Of a DNA stretch of 5,717 nt, positions 1 to 5,717 are shown piece by piece. The position numbers and the translations under genes are program-made. The DNA comes from Sedimentisphaerales bacterium (GTDB lineage: Bacteria > Planctomycetota > Phycisphaerae > Sedimentisphaerales > SM23-30). The notes beneath the pieces were generated by a model. It searched no databases. It worked only from the letters and a program-made list of their open reading frames with translations, and was not told the origin of the DNA. The stretch lies in contig DAOWAK010000101.1 of assembly GCA_030634605.1 (NCBI GenBank), positions 1 through 5,717 of the forward strand, given 5' to 3'. The first letter of the stretch is position 1; each line of letters opens with the position of its first letter.

Positions 1-828
1 AATATCACTGGTCTGGACAGCTTTGATGCAGTCGAACCGATCTTCGCAAATCTCATTTTTATTGCAGGGGCAACATTCCATCTCAGCCTGAACCACCACC
101 ACTTTTTGTTCGGGCCGAACACGATAGTTCGGATTAATCCCGCCAAAAATCGCCACCGTCGGCACTCCCAACCCTGCCGCGATATGCAACACCGCCGAAT
201 CCATGGTAATCACCGACCCCGCCACCGACAGCAACCCCAGCAGTTCATGCACCTGCAACCGTCCCCGACTGTCATAATCACAACGGATTTCACCATCCCG
301 ACCGGTCCCGACCAGCACCAGTTTTTCATCACCCAAAAAATCCTTCAACTGCGACGCCTGCTCGATCGGCCAGGTACGCGACGGGTGGCCCCCTTCCGGC
401 GCAAACACTACAGATCCAGCCAGTTTTTCAAACGGAACCCGCCAAACCGCTGGCACATGCAATCGCAACGGCTCCAGGTCCGAATCAATCCCCAGCAGCC
501 GGGCAAATTCATCCGCCCGATGCTTACACGGCTCCAGATTTTCGGTCAATTCATCCAGATCAATCACTTTCTCCCCCTGATCCGCTTCCTGATCCGCCGG
601 CACCTGCCAACTAATGCTCGGCCGCAACACCGAAAAAGCGTGCGTCCATTCCGGCCGAGTTACCACCGTCAACTGATGACCCCGCTCCAGCAGCTCATCC
701 AGAACCGCCAGCAAACAGACTACATTGCCCAGCCCGTGCGTTCGCTTTATCGTCAGACACCGCCCAAGCTCAATCCCCGCAGGTGCATCGCCCGCCGCCT
801 CAATTGTATTTACGTAGCCGTTGCCCAT
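1..828 (-). CDS. GT9 glycosyltransferase (heptosyltransferase-like), 3' end outside window
   Basis: Reading the minus strand from the ATG at 828 gives 276 open codons to the window edge with no stop, so the C-terminus is missing. The product resembles glycosyltransferase family 9 (ADP-heptose:LPS heptosyltransferase type, GT-B fold), which transfers a sugar from a nucleotide donor to a surface glycan or lipid core in the cytoplasm. Visible landmarks are the N-terminal glycine loop (KRTHGLGN, residues 28-35), the start of the second Rossmann domain (VVFAPEGGHPSRTWP, 140-154), and the donor-site segment TMDSAVLHIAAGLGVP (208-223) followed by AIFGG. A cysteine cluster follows: C252, C253, C255, C261 and C267. 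The start is the only ATG before an upstream in-frame stop (883-885), and an AGG (838-840) lies 9 nt upstream. It is divergent from the other GT9 gene. The family call is secure; acceptor and sugar cannot be told. Confidence 0.9.
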   Translation of the reverse strand, partial: MGNGYVNTIEAAGDAPAGIELGRCLTIKRTHGLGNVVCLLAVLDELLERGHQLTVVTRPEWTHAFSVLRPSISWQVPADQEADQGEKVIDLDELTENLEPCKHRADEFARLLGIDSDLEPLRLHVPAVWRVPFEKLAGSVVFAPEGGHPSRTWPIEQASQLKDFLGDEKLVLVGTGRDGEIRCDYDSRGRLQVHELLGLLSVAGSVITMDSAVLHIAAGLGVPTVAIFGGINPNYRVRPEQKVVVVQAEMECCPCNKNEICEDRFDCIKAVQTSDI

Positions 829-881
829 GATTAATCGCCTTTTCGCCGAAATTGCCTGGCTGTTTCGGATTTTTGGTTCTT

Positions 882-910
882 TTTAGAGGTTCCTTGTAAC
901 TTCATTGCAA
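882..910 (-). promoter_or_regulatory. Candidate sigma70-like promoter for the minus-strand GT9 gene
   Basis: Read on the minus strand, TTGCAA (-35, 4 of 6 matches to TTGACA) is followed after 17 bp by TCTAAA (-10, 4 of 6 matches to TATAAT). The leader to the ATG at 828 would be roughly 45-50 nt. The spacing is ideal but the hexamers are weak, and such matches arise easily in AT-rich DNA. Confidence 0.22.
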
Positions 911-1033
911 TTGCATCGGCACAAAAGTCCCATAATCGTTAAACAATTGTCCCGATATTGCCGAATTGAAAGAAGTGCAAATTCATAATGCATCATAAGT
1001 TGCGCGAATTTTTGCATAATTCAGGAGAAAACC

Positions 1034-1038
1034 AGGAG
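1034..1038 (+). promoter_or_regulatory. Shine-Dalgarno AGGAG for the GT9 gene at 1047
   Basis: AGGAG lies 8 nt before the ATG at 1047, an ideal spacing that supports this start. A second AGGAG occurs at 1023-1027. This is the strongest ribosome binding site in the window; the two downstream genes in the cluster have only weak ones. Confidence 0.75.
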
Positions 1039-1046
1039 TTGCCCCT

Positions 1047-2051
1047 ATGCAAAGAAGACGGCTATTAATCATAAAGCACGGTTTCTCAGAGACTTGCGAT
1101 CACAGAATCTCTCCGGTCGTCAGTCTGGGAGACGTTTTCCGCTGCACCTGCCTGCTGGAAAACTTCCGTGGTTGGCACGTCAGCTGGATCACCGCTCGCG
1201 GTGCCAAGGATTTGCTGGTCAAAAACCACCTCATCGACCGGTTGATTTTGGCTGACAGTCCGAAAGATCTTTCGCCCAACGTCATCCGCGATCAGTTCGA
1301 CTGGATAATCAACCTGGAAAAGCAGCAGGACTGGTGTGAATTTGCCGCCGGAATCGCTGCCGAAAAGCGTTTTGGCTTCAAGGACGGCATCAGCACCGGC
1401 GAGGACAGCTTTTACGCAGCTTCTGTCGAAGCCCTCTCCCAGGCGCTCAACGGCGAATCCATCAGCAAGGAACCCCTCCAGGAAACCCTCTACCGCACCA
1501 TCGGTCAGGAATGGCAAGGCGAACGTTACGTCCTGGGCTATCGGCCCAAGGTCGCCGAAATTTACGACATCGGCCTCAATCATCACGCCGGCCCCAAGTG
1601 GCCGACAAAATTCTGGCCGCGAACCTACTGGAAAGATTTGCACGATCGGCTCACCAATCAGCATTACGCCGTCTGCTGGCAGCAGTCGCTCAACAGCATC
1701 CGCCACTACATCGAATGGCTTAGCTCCTGTCGGACCATCGTCACCAACGATTCGCTAGGTCTGCACCTGGCTCTGGCGCTCGGTAAAAAAGTAATCGGTA
1801 TGTTCGGCTCAACCGCGGCGGAGCAGGTTTACATGTACGGCCAGGGTGTTAAGCTCACTCCCACCTGCGATCGCAACTGCATTCCCTGTTTTGGCTCGCG
1901 CTGCATCTTTCCCGACGGCTGCATGGAATACATCAGCGTGGACCGGGTTATGGAATCTGTCGAGATGCTCACCGGAGCCGCGCAGATTGCACCTTCAACA
2001 TCACCTGCCCGTCGCCGAACCGAAAGACAACTGGCCGAAGTTAACGCTTAG
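1047..2051 (+). CDS. GT9-family glycosyltransferase with cysteine-rich C-terminal segment
   Basis: The 334-residue product matches the glycosyltransferase family 9 layout at full length. The N-terminal motif SLGDVFRC (26-33) corresponds to the family's LGD(V/I)-type loop after the first strand (LLIIKHG, 6-12). The second Rossmann domain opens with GLNHHAGPKWP (176-186) and continues to KFWP. The donor-site segment NDSLGLHLALALGKKV (234-249) is followed by GMFGSTAAE. These are expected to bind a nucleotide sugar and transfer it to a glycan or lipid acceptor in the cytoplasm. The segment after the donor site carries C274, C278, C281, C286 and C292, comparable to the cysteine cluster in the divergent GT9 protein. 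The two GT9 proteins differ clearly in sequence, so they are not a recent duplication. It begins the plus-strand cluster and has a good AGGAG site. The family is confident; specificity is unknown. Confidence 0.92.
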   Translation: MQRRRLLIIKHGFSETCDHRISPVVSLGDVFRCTCLLENFRGWHVSWITARGAKDLLVKNHLIDRLILADSPKDLSPNVIRDQFDWIINLEKQQDWCEFAAGIAAEKRFGFKDGISTGEDSFYAASVEALSQALNGESISKEPLQETLYRTIGQEWQGERYVLGYRPKVAEIYDIGLNHHAGPKWPTKFWPRTYWKDLHDRLTNQHYAVCWQQSLNSIRHYIEWLSSCRTIVTNDSLGLHLALALGKKVIGMFGSTAAEQVYMYGQGVKLTPTCDRNCIPCFGSRCIFPDGCMEYISVDRVMESVEMLTGAAQIAPSTSPARRRTERQLAEVNA

Positions 2052-2095
2052 CAAAACTGAAAAAAAACAAAGCTAATTAGTGCGGAACAATTGAT

Positions 2096-3028
2096 ATGTC
2101 AGAGGCATCGCCGTTGCCGAAAATCTCCATAACCGACGATTGCAATTATATCGCGGCTTTTCTTACCTTTGCCTGCCCCTACAAATGCCACTATTGCATC
2201 AACTCTTTCGAAAACAACATCTCCCATCGACACAAAATCCTCAACGCCGAGAAGTGGATTACCGCTTTGCATCGCCTGGCCAATCTGGAACACCCGGACG
2301 GCCTGGTGCCGATAACGCTCCAGGGCGGCGAACCGAGTTGCCATCCCGATTTTTACGAAATCATTAACGGCCTGGACGAACGCATCCGGATTGACATCCT
2401 GACCAACCTCAGTTTTAACGCCGAAGAAATGATCGCCCGCATCCAACCGAGTCGCCTACGCCGCGATGCACCTTACGCTTCCATCCGGGTCAGTTATCAC
2501 CCCGATCAGATTGCACTCGATGAACTGCTGGAGAAAACCCTGCGCCTTCAGGATGCCGGTTTCTCTATCGGCATCTGGGCCGTGCTCCATCCCGATCAGG
2601 TCGATCTGGTCCTGGCAGCCCAGCAGCAGGCCAAGCGCGCGGGAATAGATTTTCGCACCAAAGAATTTCTCGGCTTTCATAACGGCAAACTTCACGGTCG
2701 ATATCTTTTCGATGACGCCCCCGCCATGGAAACTTCACAAACCGTTTCCTGCCGCACCACTGAACTTATCATCGGGCCCGACGGAAACGTCTATCGCTGT
2801 CACCACGATTTGTACGAAAACTTCCCGCCGATCGGCAATATTCTCGACAACGATTTTCGCATGGATGGTCGTTACCGCTCCTGTGACTGTTTCGGTCATT
2901 GCAATCCCTGCGACGTAAAAATCAAAACCAATCGTCACCAGCAGTTCGGCCACACCTCGGTCTCAATTAAATTCCCCGAATCCATCTATCCAGGTTCAAC
3001 CGGTCGAGAAGTCGAGGCTGTTCGTTGA
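2096..3028 (+). CDS. Radical SAM protein with SPASM/Twitch-like cysteine-rich C-terminus
   Basis: The 310-residue product has the canonical radical SAM [4Fe-4S] motif CX3CX2C (C27, C31, C34, within FACPYKCHYC) after the first strand, and the SAM-binding GGEP motif at 77-80. These enzymes cleave S-adenosylmethionine to a 5'-deoxyadenosyl radical. The C-terminal third looks like an auxiliary cluster domain: C219, then IIGPDGNVYRC ending at C235, IGNI, then C263, C265, C269 and C272. The CX15C pair with a PDG-V-RC turn is typical of SPASM/Twitch domains, which hold extra Fe-S clusters and are used on peptides, sugars and aminocyclitols. The ATG is preceded only by a weak GGA (2084-2086). It starts 44 bp after the GT9 stop and is followed closely by another glycosyltransferase, suggesting a glycan-related substrate. 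I do not recognise a named family. The superfamily call is secure; the reaction is unknown. Confidence 0.92.
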   Translation: MSEASPLPKISITDDCNYIAAFLTFACPYKCHYCINSFENNISHRHKILNAEKWITALHRLANLEHPDGLVPITLQGGEPSCHPDFYEIINGLDERIRIDILTNLSFNAEEMIARIQPSRLRRDAPYASIRVSYHPDQIALDELLEKTLRLQDAGFSIGIWAVLHPDQVDLVLAAQQQAKRAGIDFRTKEFLGFHNGKLHGRYLFDDAPAMETSQTVSCRTTELIIGPDGNVYRCHHDLYENFPPIGNILDNDFRMDGRYRSCDCFGHCNPCDVKIKTNRHQQFGHTSVSIKFPESIYPGSTGREVEAVR

Positions 3029-3073
3029 ACAACAGGTTTGCAAAATAACAAAAAGCAGATTAACATTTCACAA

Positions 3074-5044
3074 ATGACGCCGGAATCAAAAAACAACAAC
3101 GCCAACCTCACCGAAATTCCCGCCGAACAGGCCCGGGACCTCCTGGCCCGCTGGCCGGGCGATAAATTGCTCACTGCGAACCTGACCGCCCTGGAATCGC
3201 AAGATCAGCAACTGGCCCAAACCCTGCGCTCGATTGAAATTCCCGACAGTGTAGAAATGGCTGTTACGCACGATGGAACAGCGAGTTTCCGGTTTCGCCA
3301 AAGCGATGGACGACGGGCCTGGCTGGGCTTTACTTCGACCCCGACCATTACCGCTCGCGCCAGCGCCGACCGTGTCGAAATCTCCGGCGTCAACATGGCT
3401 GTCAACGGCATCGGCTCCGGACACGAAGTCAAAGCTCTGCTGAAAAAAATGTCACCCTTCCAGGCCCTGATCGTTGCTGAAAACGATCCCGTCAAAATGC
3501 TCCTGGTGCTCAAACTCATCAATTTTCAACCGGAACTGCAAACCGGAAAACTCGTGCTGCTGCTCGGCGATCAAAAGCCCGCCCTCATCGAAAATTTCTG
3601 CGACACTAATCCCGGTTACAATCTGCCTACCCAGGCCGGTACCTGGCCCTGGCTGACCGACAAAGAAAACCAGACCTTTGCCCACCAGATGGCCGATGCC
3701 ATGGGCAGATCCACTCCGAAAGTTCTCCAGAAAATCAATGAACTAATGACCGAACAAAGCCGGCTCGACAGCCGATTCGATCTTTCTGAACTGATTTCGA
3801 AACTCAATCAACCTGCGCAGCTTTGCTGGACAAATTGCACCGGCACCTTCAGCCCCCTCGATCGCTGCACCAGTCGCGACGCGTTGGGCGGCCTGGCTCA
3901 ACTTGGCTGTCGTACCGAACAACTCGTCCTGGATCGGCCGGGACAGGTCTCCCACTACGGACAACTAAACCGCGTTCAAAAATTGCAACCCGACCTGGTT
4001 ATTCTCGTCGATCTGCTGCGCAGCGGCCTAATGCATTCCCTGCCCCAATCCACCATCTGTGTTACTCTGCTGCGCCAGGGTGTAACGCAATCACCAAACA
4101 ATCAATCCCTTACCAAGCGAATCGGCCCGCACGATTTCGTCTGTCCCGCCTTTGATGCCCAAACGGATTATCTGCTGCAGAACAATTTTCCGCCGAACCG
4201 CCTTATCAAACTGCCGCCGATAGTTAACACCCAAATCTTCCAGCCTCAACAACCAACTTCTGCCGAACCGTCGCGTTACCAAAGTGATATCGTTCTAATC
4301 GCCGACCGCTGCACAACTGATCCGCACGAATACCGCATCAAACATGACACCCACAAACAACTCTGGTACGCCGTCGCCGAAGAAATCCGCCGATCCGTCG
4401 GAAAATATCAACCCGATTCCGCTGCCCAATTCCTCGCCCAGGCCCAGCGTTGCGGCGTAACCTTGCAGGAAGACGACATCCGAAACTATTTCATCGAATT
4501 GATCCGCAATTTCCTGGGCGACGCGGTTGTTTATGACACCTACTGCACCAAGCTGCTCAAGGAAAAACACGACCTGAAAATCTTCTCCTGGGCGGCGATT
4601 GACCAAACCCAGCCCGAAACACCCTCACCGGGTTGGGCCGAATCACCACTTAACCAACACGTCGCCGGCTCCGTCGCCAACGGACCCGACCTGAACAACT
4701 TGTACAACTCCGGCAAAATCTTCCTGCATCTAAACAACCGAAGCTACCCGGTGAGTTACCTGCTCGACGGCATCGCCGCCGGCGCTTTCTTCCTGGTTCG
4801 CTCCCACCCGCGAGACAGACAAAAAGACGGTCTCAGCGAAATGTTCGATCTGGGCCGCGAATTGATTACCTTCGATTCCCCCAACGACCTTGCTGATAAA
4901 GTGCGTTACTATCTCAGTCACGATGAAGAACGAAAAAATATCGCTCAAACCGCCCGTAAAAAACTGCTCCAACAGCACACCAGCAAAATCCGCATGAACC
5001 AGCTGCTGACAGAATTGAAAAAACGATTGAGCAATCATTCTTAA
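3074..5044 (+). CDS. Large two-part protein: MptE/DUF115-like N-terminal region plus CgeB-like GT-B glycosyltransferase
   Basis: From the ATG at 3074 the product is 656 residues; an in-frame TTG at 3038 would add 12. I prefer the ATG because the extra codons are AT-rich and lysine/asparagine-rich like the spacers, and the only SD-like bases (AGG, 3034-3036) sit 1 nt from the TTG. The N-terminal part (to about 235) contains a Rossmann-like stretch, NGIGSGHEV (111-119) then ALIVAENDPVKMLLVLKL (131-148), reminiscent of DUF115/MptE-like motility-accessory proteins; this is tentative. A GT-B-like middle follows (about 245-410), including LPPIVNTQIF (380-389). The C-terminus resembles Glyco_trans_1_2/CgeB enzymes: LYNSGKIFLHLN (543-554), LLDGIAAGAFFLV (563-575), ELITF, then a tail with RYYL, IAQTAR and QQHT. 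It likely transfers a sugar to a surface glycan or protein. It lies in the same frame as the preceding radical SAM gene. The C-terminal call is good; the N-terminal one is weaker. Confidence 0.82.
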   Translation: MTPESKNNNANLTEIPAEQARDLLARWPGDKLLTANLTALESQDQQLAQTLRSIEIPDSVEMAVTHDGTASFRFRQSDGRRAWLGFTSTPTITARASADRVEISGVNMAVNGIGSGHEVKALLKKMSPFQALIVAENDPVKMLLVLKLINFQPELQTGKLVLLLGDQKPALIENFCDTNPGYNLPTQAGTWPWLTDKENQTFAHQMADAMGRSTPKVLQKINELMTEQSRLDSRFDLSELISKLNQPAQLCWTNCTGTFSPLDRCTSRDALGGLAQLGCRTEQLVLDRPGQVSHYGQLNRVQKLQPDLVILVDLLRSGLMHSLPQSTICVTLLRQGVTQSPNNQSLTKRIGPHDFVCPAFDAQTDYLLQNNFPPNRLIKLPPIVNTQIFQPQQPTSAEPSRYQSDIVLIADRCTTDPHEYRIKHDTHKQLWYAVAEEIRRSVGKYQPDSAAQFLAQAQRCGVTLQEDDIRNYFIELIRNFLGDAVVYDTYCTKLLKEKHDLKIFSWAAIDQTQPETPSPGWAESPLNQHVAGSVANGPDLNNLYNSGKIFLHLNNRSYPVSYLLDGIAAGAFFLVRSHPRDRQKDGLSEMFDLGRELITFDSPNDLADKVRYYLSHDEERKNIAQTARKKLLQQHTSKIRMNQLLTELKKRLSNHS

Positions 5045-5060
5045 GGTTCAAAAAGAAATC

Positions 5061-5100
5061 GGGTGGCATGCTTACGCGAAGCTTAAGCATGTTTCACGCC
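5061..5100. repeat. REP-like imperfect palindrome, possible bidirectional terminator
   Basis: Positions 5067-5077 and 5081-5091 form an 11-position stem with one C-T mismatch (5075/5083) and a GAA triloop. The inner eight pairs of CATGCTTA with TAAGCATG are perfect. Outside an internal loop (G5066 against T5092-5094), 5061-5065 pairs with 5095-5100 with one bulged base, making a roughly 40-nt hairpin. It lies between two convergent genes. The trailing T tract is only three bases, so a classic Rho-independent terminator is not clearly supported; a REP-type extragenic palindrome fits as well. A single T to G change at 5083 would make the main stem perfect, suggesting decay from a perfect element. 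Confidence 0.6.
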
Positions 5101-5117
5101 TGACTCATTGCCCCGGA

Positions 5118-5171
5118 TCGTCATTCGGATTTCGTCATTGATTTATCATTCTGGTTTCTTAATTCGTCATT
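5118..5171. repeat. Interspersed TCGTCATT octamers (three perfect, one degenerate)
   Basis: TCGTCATT occurs at 5118-5125, 5132-5139 and 5164-5171, with a degenerate copy TTATCATT at 5143-5150. On the minus strand these read AATGACGA. Spacing is irregular (14, 11 and 21 bp). The last copy overlaps the stop codon of the dehydrogenase gene (5170-5172). With the hairpin at 5061-5100 they make up most of the 125-bp convergent spacer (5045-5169), in which I see no gene. Confidence 0.5.
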
Positions 5172-5717
5172 ACTTTTTAATGTCGATCAGCACTTTGATT
5201 TGACTGGGCTCCTGAGCCTTCTTCAGGGCTTTTTCCCCGTCGGCCAACTTGAACCGCGAAGTTATCAGCCCGTTCACCACCACCTGTTCCGCCGCCAAGG
5301 CGTTAATCGCGTCAACAAATGTCCCGCACCGTGACCCGACCAGCTTGACTTCGTTAATAACCAGCGGCGACAAATCCACCACCGCCCCAACTGCCCAGGT
5401 ACTCTTCAAAACCAGCACACCCCGCGGCCGAACCAGTTGACAGGCCGTCGCGAATCCCTCGGCATTGCCGGTGCAGTCCACCACCACATCCCACTGCGAT
5501 TTTACCAACATATCGTCCAGCAGTATCCCCTGGATACCCCGCTTCTCGGCAAAGGTCAGCTTCTCCGCGTGCTTACCCAGCAGCACCACGTTGCTTTTGT
5601 TACCCTGATCAGCCAGCACCTGCACCGCCAGCAACCCCAACCTGCCATCGCCAACCACGATCACCTTGTCCCGCGATTCGATGGGCACCTGGCGGATAAT
5701 CTGCAACGCTGCCGCCA
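5170..5717 (-). CDS. Medium-chain (zinc-type) alcohol dehydrogenase-like protein, 5' end outside window
   Basis: The minus-strand frame is open from the right edge to a TAA at 5172-5170, giving 181 complete residues of the C-terminal part. It reads AAALQIIRQVPI, then a strand with the dinucleotide-binding motif VVGDGRLGLL (GXGXXG), an aspartate-cysteine-threonine-glycine turn (DCTGNAEGF), LVRPRGVLVLKST and LVGSRCG. This is the Rossmann domain plus the end of the catalytic domain of the medium-chain dehydrogenase/reductase superfamily, and it resembles the uncharacterised MDR_like group. These enzymes oxidise or reduce alcohols and aldehydes with NAD(P). The N-terminal zinc-ligand region lies outside the window, so zinc dependence cannot be checked. 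The in-frame TTG at 5706 is internal: upstream codons read Ala-Ala-Ala as expected for the family. It is convergent with the glycosyltransferase cluster, and a functional link is not evident. Confidence 0.88.
   Translation of the reverse strand, partial: AAALQIIRQVPIESRDKVIVVGDGRLGLLAVQVLADQGNKSNVVLLGKHAEKLTFAEKRGIQGILLDDMLVKSQWDVVVDCTGNAEGFATACQLVRPRGVLVLKSTWAVGAVVDLSPLVINEVKLVGSRCGTFVDAINALAAEQVVVNGLITSRFKLADGEKALKKAQEPSQIKVLIDIKK

Larger units (their letters stand above)
829..1046. promoter_or_regulatory. Divergent intergenic region, probable promoters for both GT9 genes
   Basis: This 218-bp AT-rich stretch separates two divergently transcribed genes and must hold both promoters unless each is transcribed from further away. 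On the minus strand a weak sigma70-like pair is TTGCAA (905-910) and TCTAAA (882-887) with a 17-bp spacer. On the plus strand the hexamer CATAAT, one base from the consensus -10, occurs three times (931-936, 984-989, 1015-1020). The last copy would place transcription start about 20 nt before the ATG, but none has a convincing -35. Small perfect palindromes are TGCAATTGCA (906-915) and ACAATTGT (943-950), possible operator half-sites or chance in AT-rich DNA. I see no RNA gene or small ORF here. The promoter positions are tentative. Confidence 0.45.

Noticed and set aside
106..834. A 242-codon plus-strand open frame
   Set aside because: It lies antisense to the GT9 gene at 1-828, whose translation has clear family motifs. 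The plus-strand product is rich in Arg, Gln, Pro and His, typical of an antisense shadow.
1086..1706. A 206-codon minus-strand open frame
   Set aside because: It is antisense to the GT9 gene at 1047-2051, shows no recognisable motif and has the composition of a shadow frame.
1866..1889. CX3CX2C in the plus-strand GT9 protein as a radical SAM motif
   Set aside because: It lies near the C-terminus after the donor-binding segment, with no GGEP-type motif and a complete GT9 fold; the spacing match alone is not enough.
2052..2095. A possible small RiPP precursor gene before the radical SAM gene
   Set aside because: The spacer is 44 bp, AT-rich and has no start codon with an open frame of useful length; no candidate peptide was seen elsewhere in the cluster.
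3038..3073. TTG at 3038 as the start of the large glycosyltransferase
   Set aside because: The only SD-like bases are 1 nt from the TTG and the added 12 codons look like spacer DNA, so the ATG at 3074 is preferred, though not proven.
5704..5706. TTG at 5706 as the start of the dehydrogenase gene
   Set aside because: The frame continues upstream to the window edge with Ala-Ala-Ala, as expected just before the nucleotide-binding domain; the protein is cut by the window, not naturally short.
1..5717. CRISPR array, tRNA, rRNA, insertion sequence or attachment site
   Set aside because: No regularly spaced long repeats, no tRNA-like cloverleaf, no transposase-like frame and no terminal inverted repeats with target duplications were seen.

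Overview
The window looks like a bacterial glycan-biosynthesis locus from an uncultured, probably Planctomycetota-like (perhaps Phycisphaerae-related) genome. The assignment is an inference. It rests on the GT9 subtypes, the style of the intergenic DNA (an imperfect REP-like palindrome and scattered TCGTCATT octamers) and the moderately GC-rich genes separated by AT-rich spacers. Nothing in the window fixes the taxonomy. The standard genetic code fits: stops of all three kinds are used and no gene has an internal TGA.

Layout. At the left edge a minus-strand GT9 (heptosyltransferase-like) gene starts at 828 and runs off the window. A 218-bp AT-rich divergent intergenic region (829-1046) separates it from a plus-strand cluster of three genes: a second, different GT9-type glycosyltransferase (1047-2051), a radical SAM protein with a cysteine-rich SPASM/Twitch-like C-terminus (2096-3028), and a large two-part protein (about 3074-5044) with an MptE/DUF115-like N-terminal region and a CgeB-like GT-B glycosyltransferase C-terminus. 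The spacers between the three are short (44 and about 45 bp) and hold no obvious terminator, so they probably form one operon. After a 125-bp convergent intergenic region with a 40-nt hairpin and octamer repeats, the C-terminal part of a medium-chain (zinc-type) alcohol dehydrogenase-like gene lies on the minus strand (5170-5717) and runs off the right edge.

How the genes may work together. Three glycosyltransferases surround one radical SAM enzyme that carries its own set of auxiliary Fe-S-type cysteines. The simplest reading is a cell-surface glycan or glycoprotein assembly module in which the radical SAM enzyme modifies a sugar, lipid carrier or peptide acceptor. No small precursor peptide was seen. 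The dehydrogenase is convergent and may be unrelated. The radical SAM protein with its conserved-looking C-terminal cysteine block, and the two-part glycosyltransferase beside it, are the least-described elements here.
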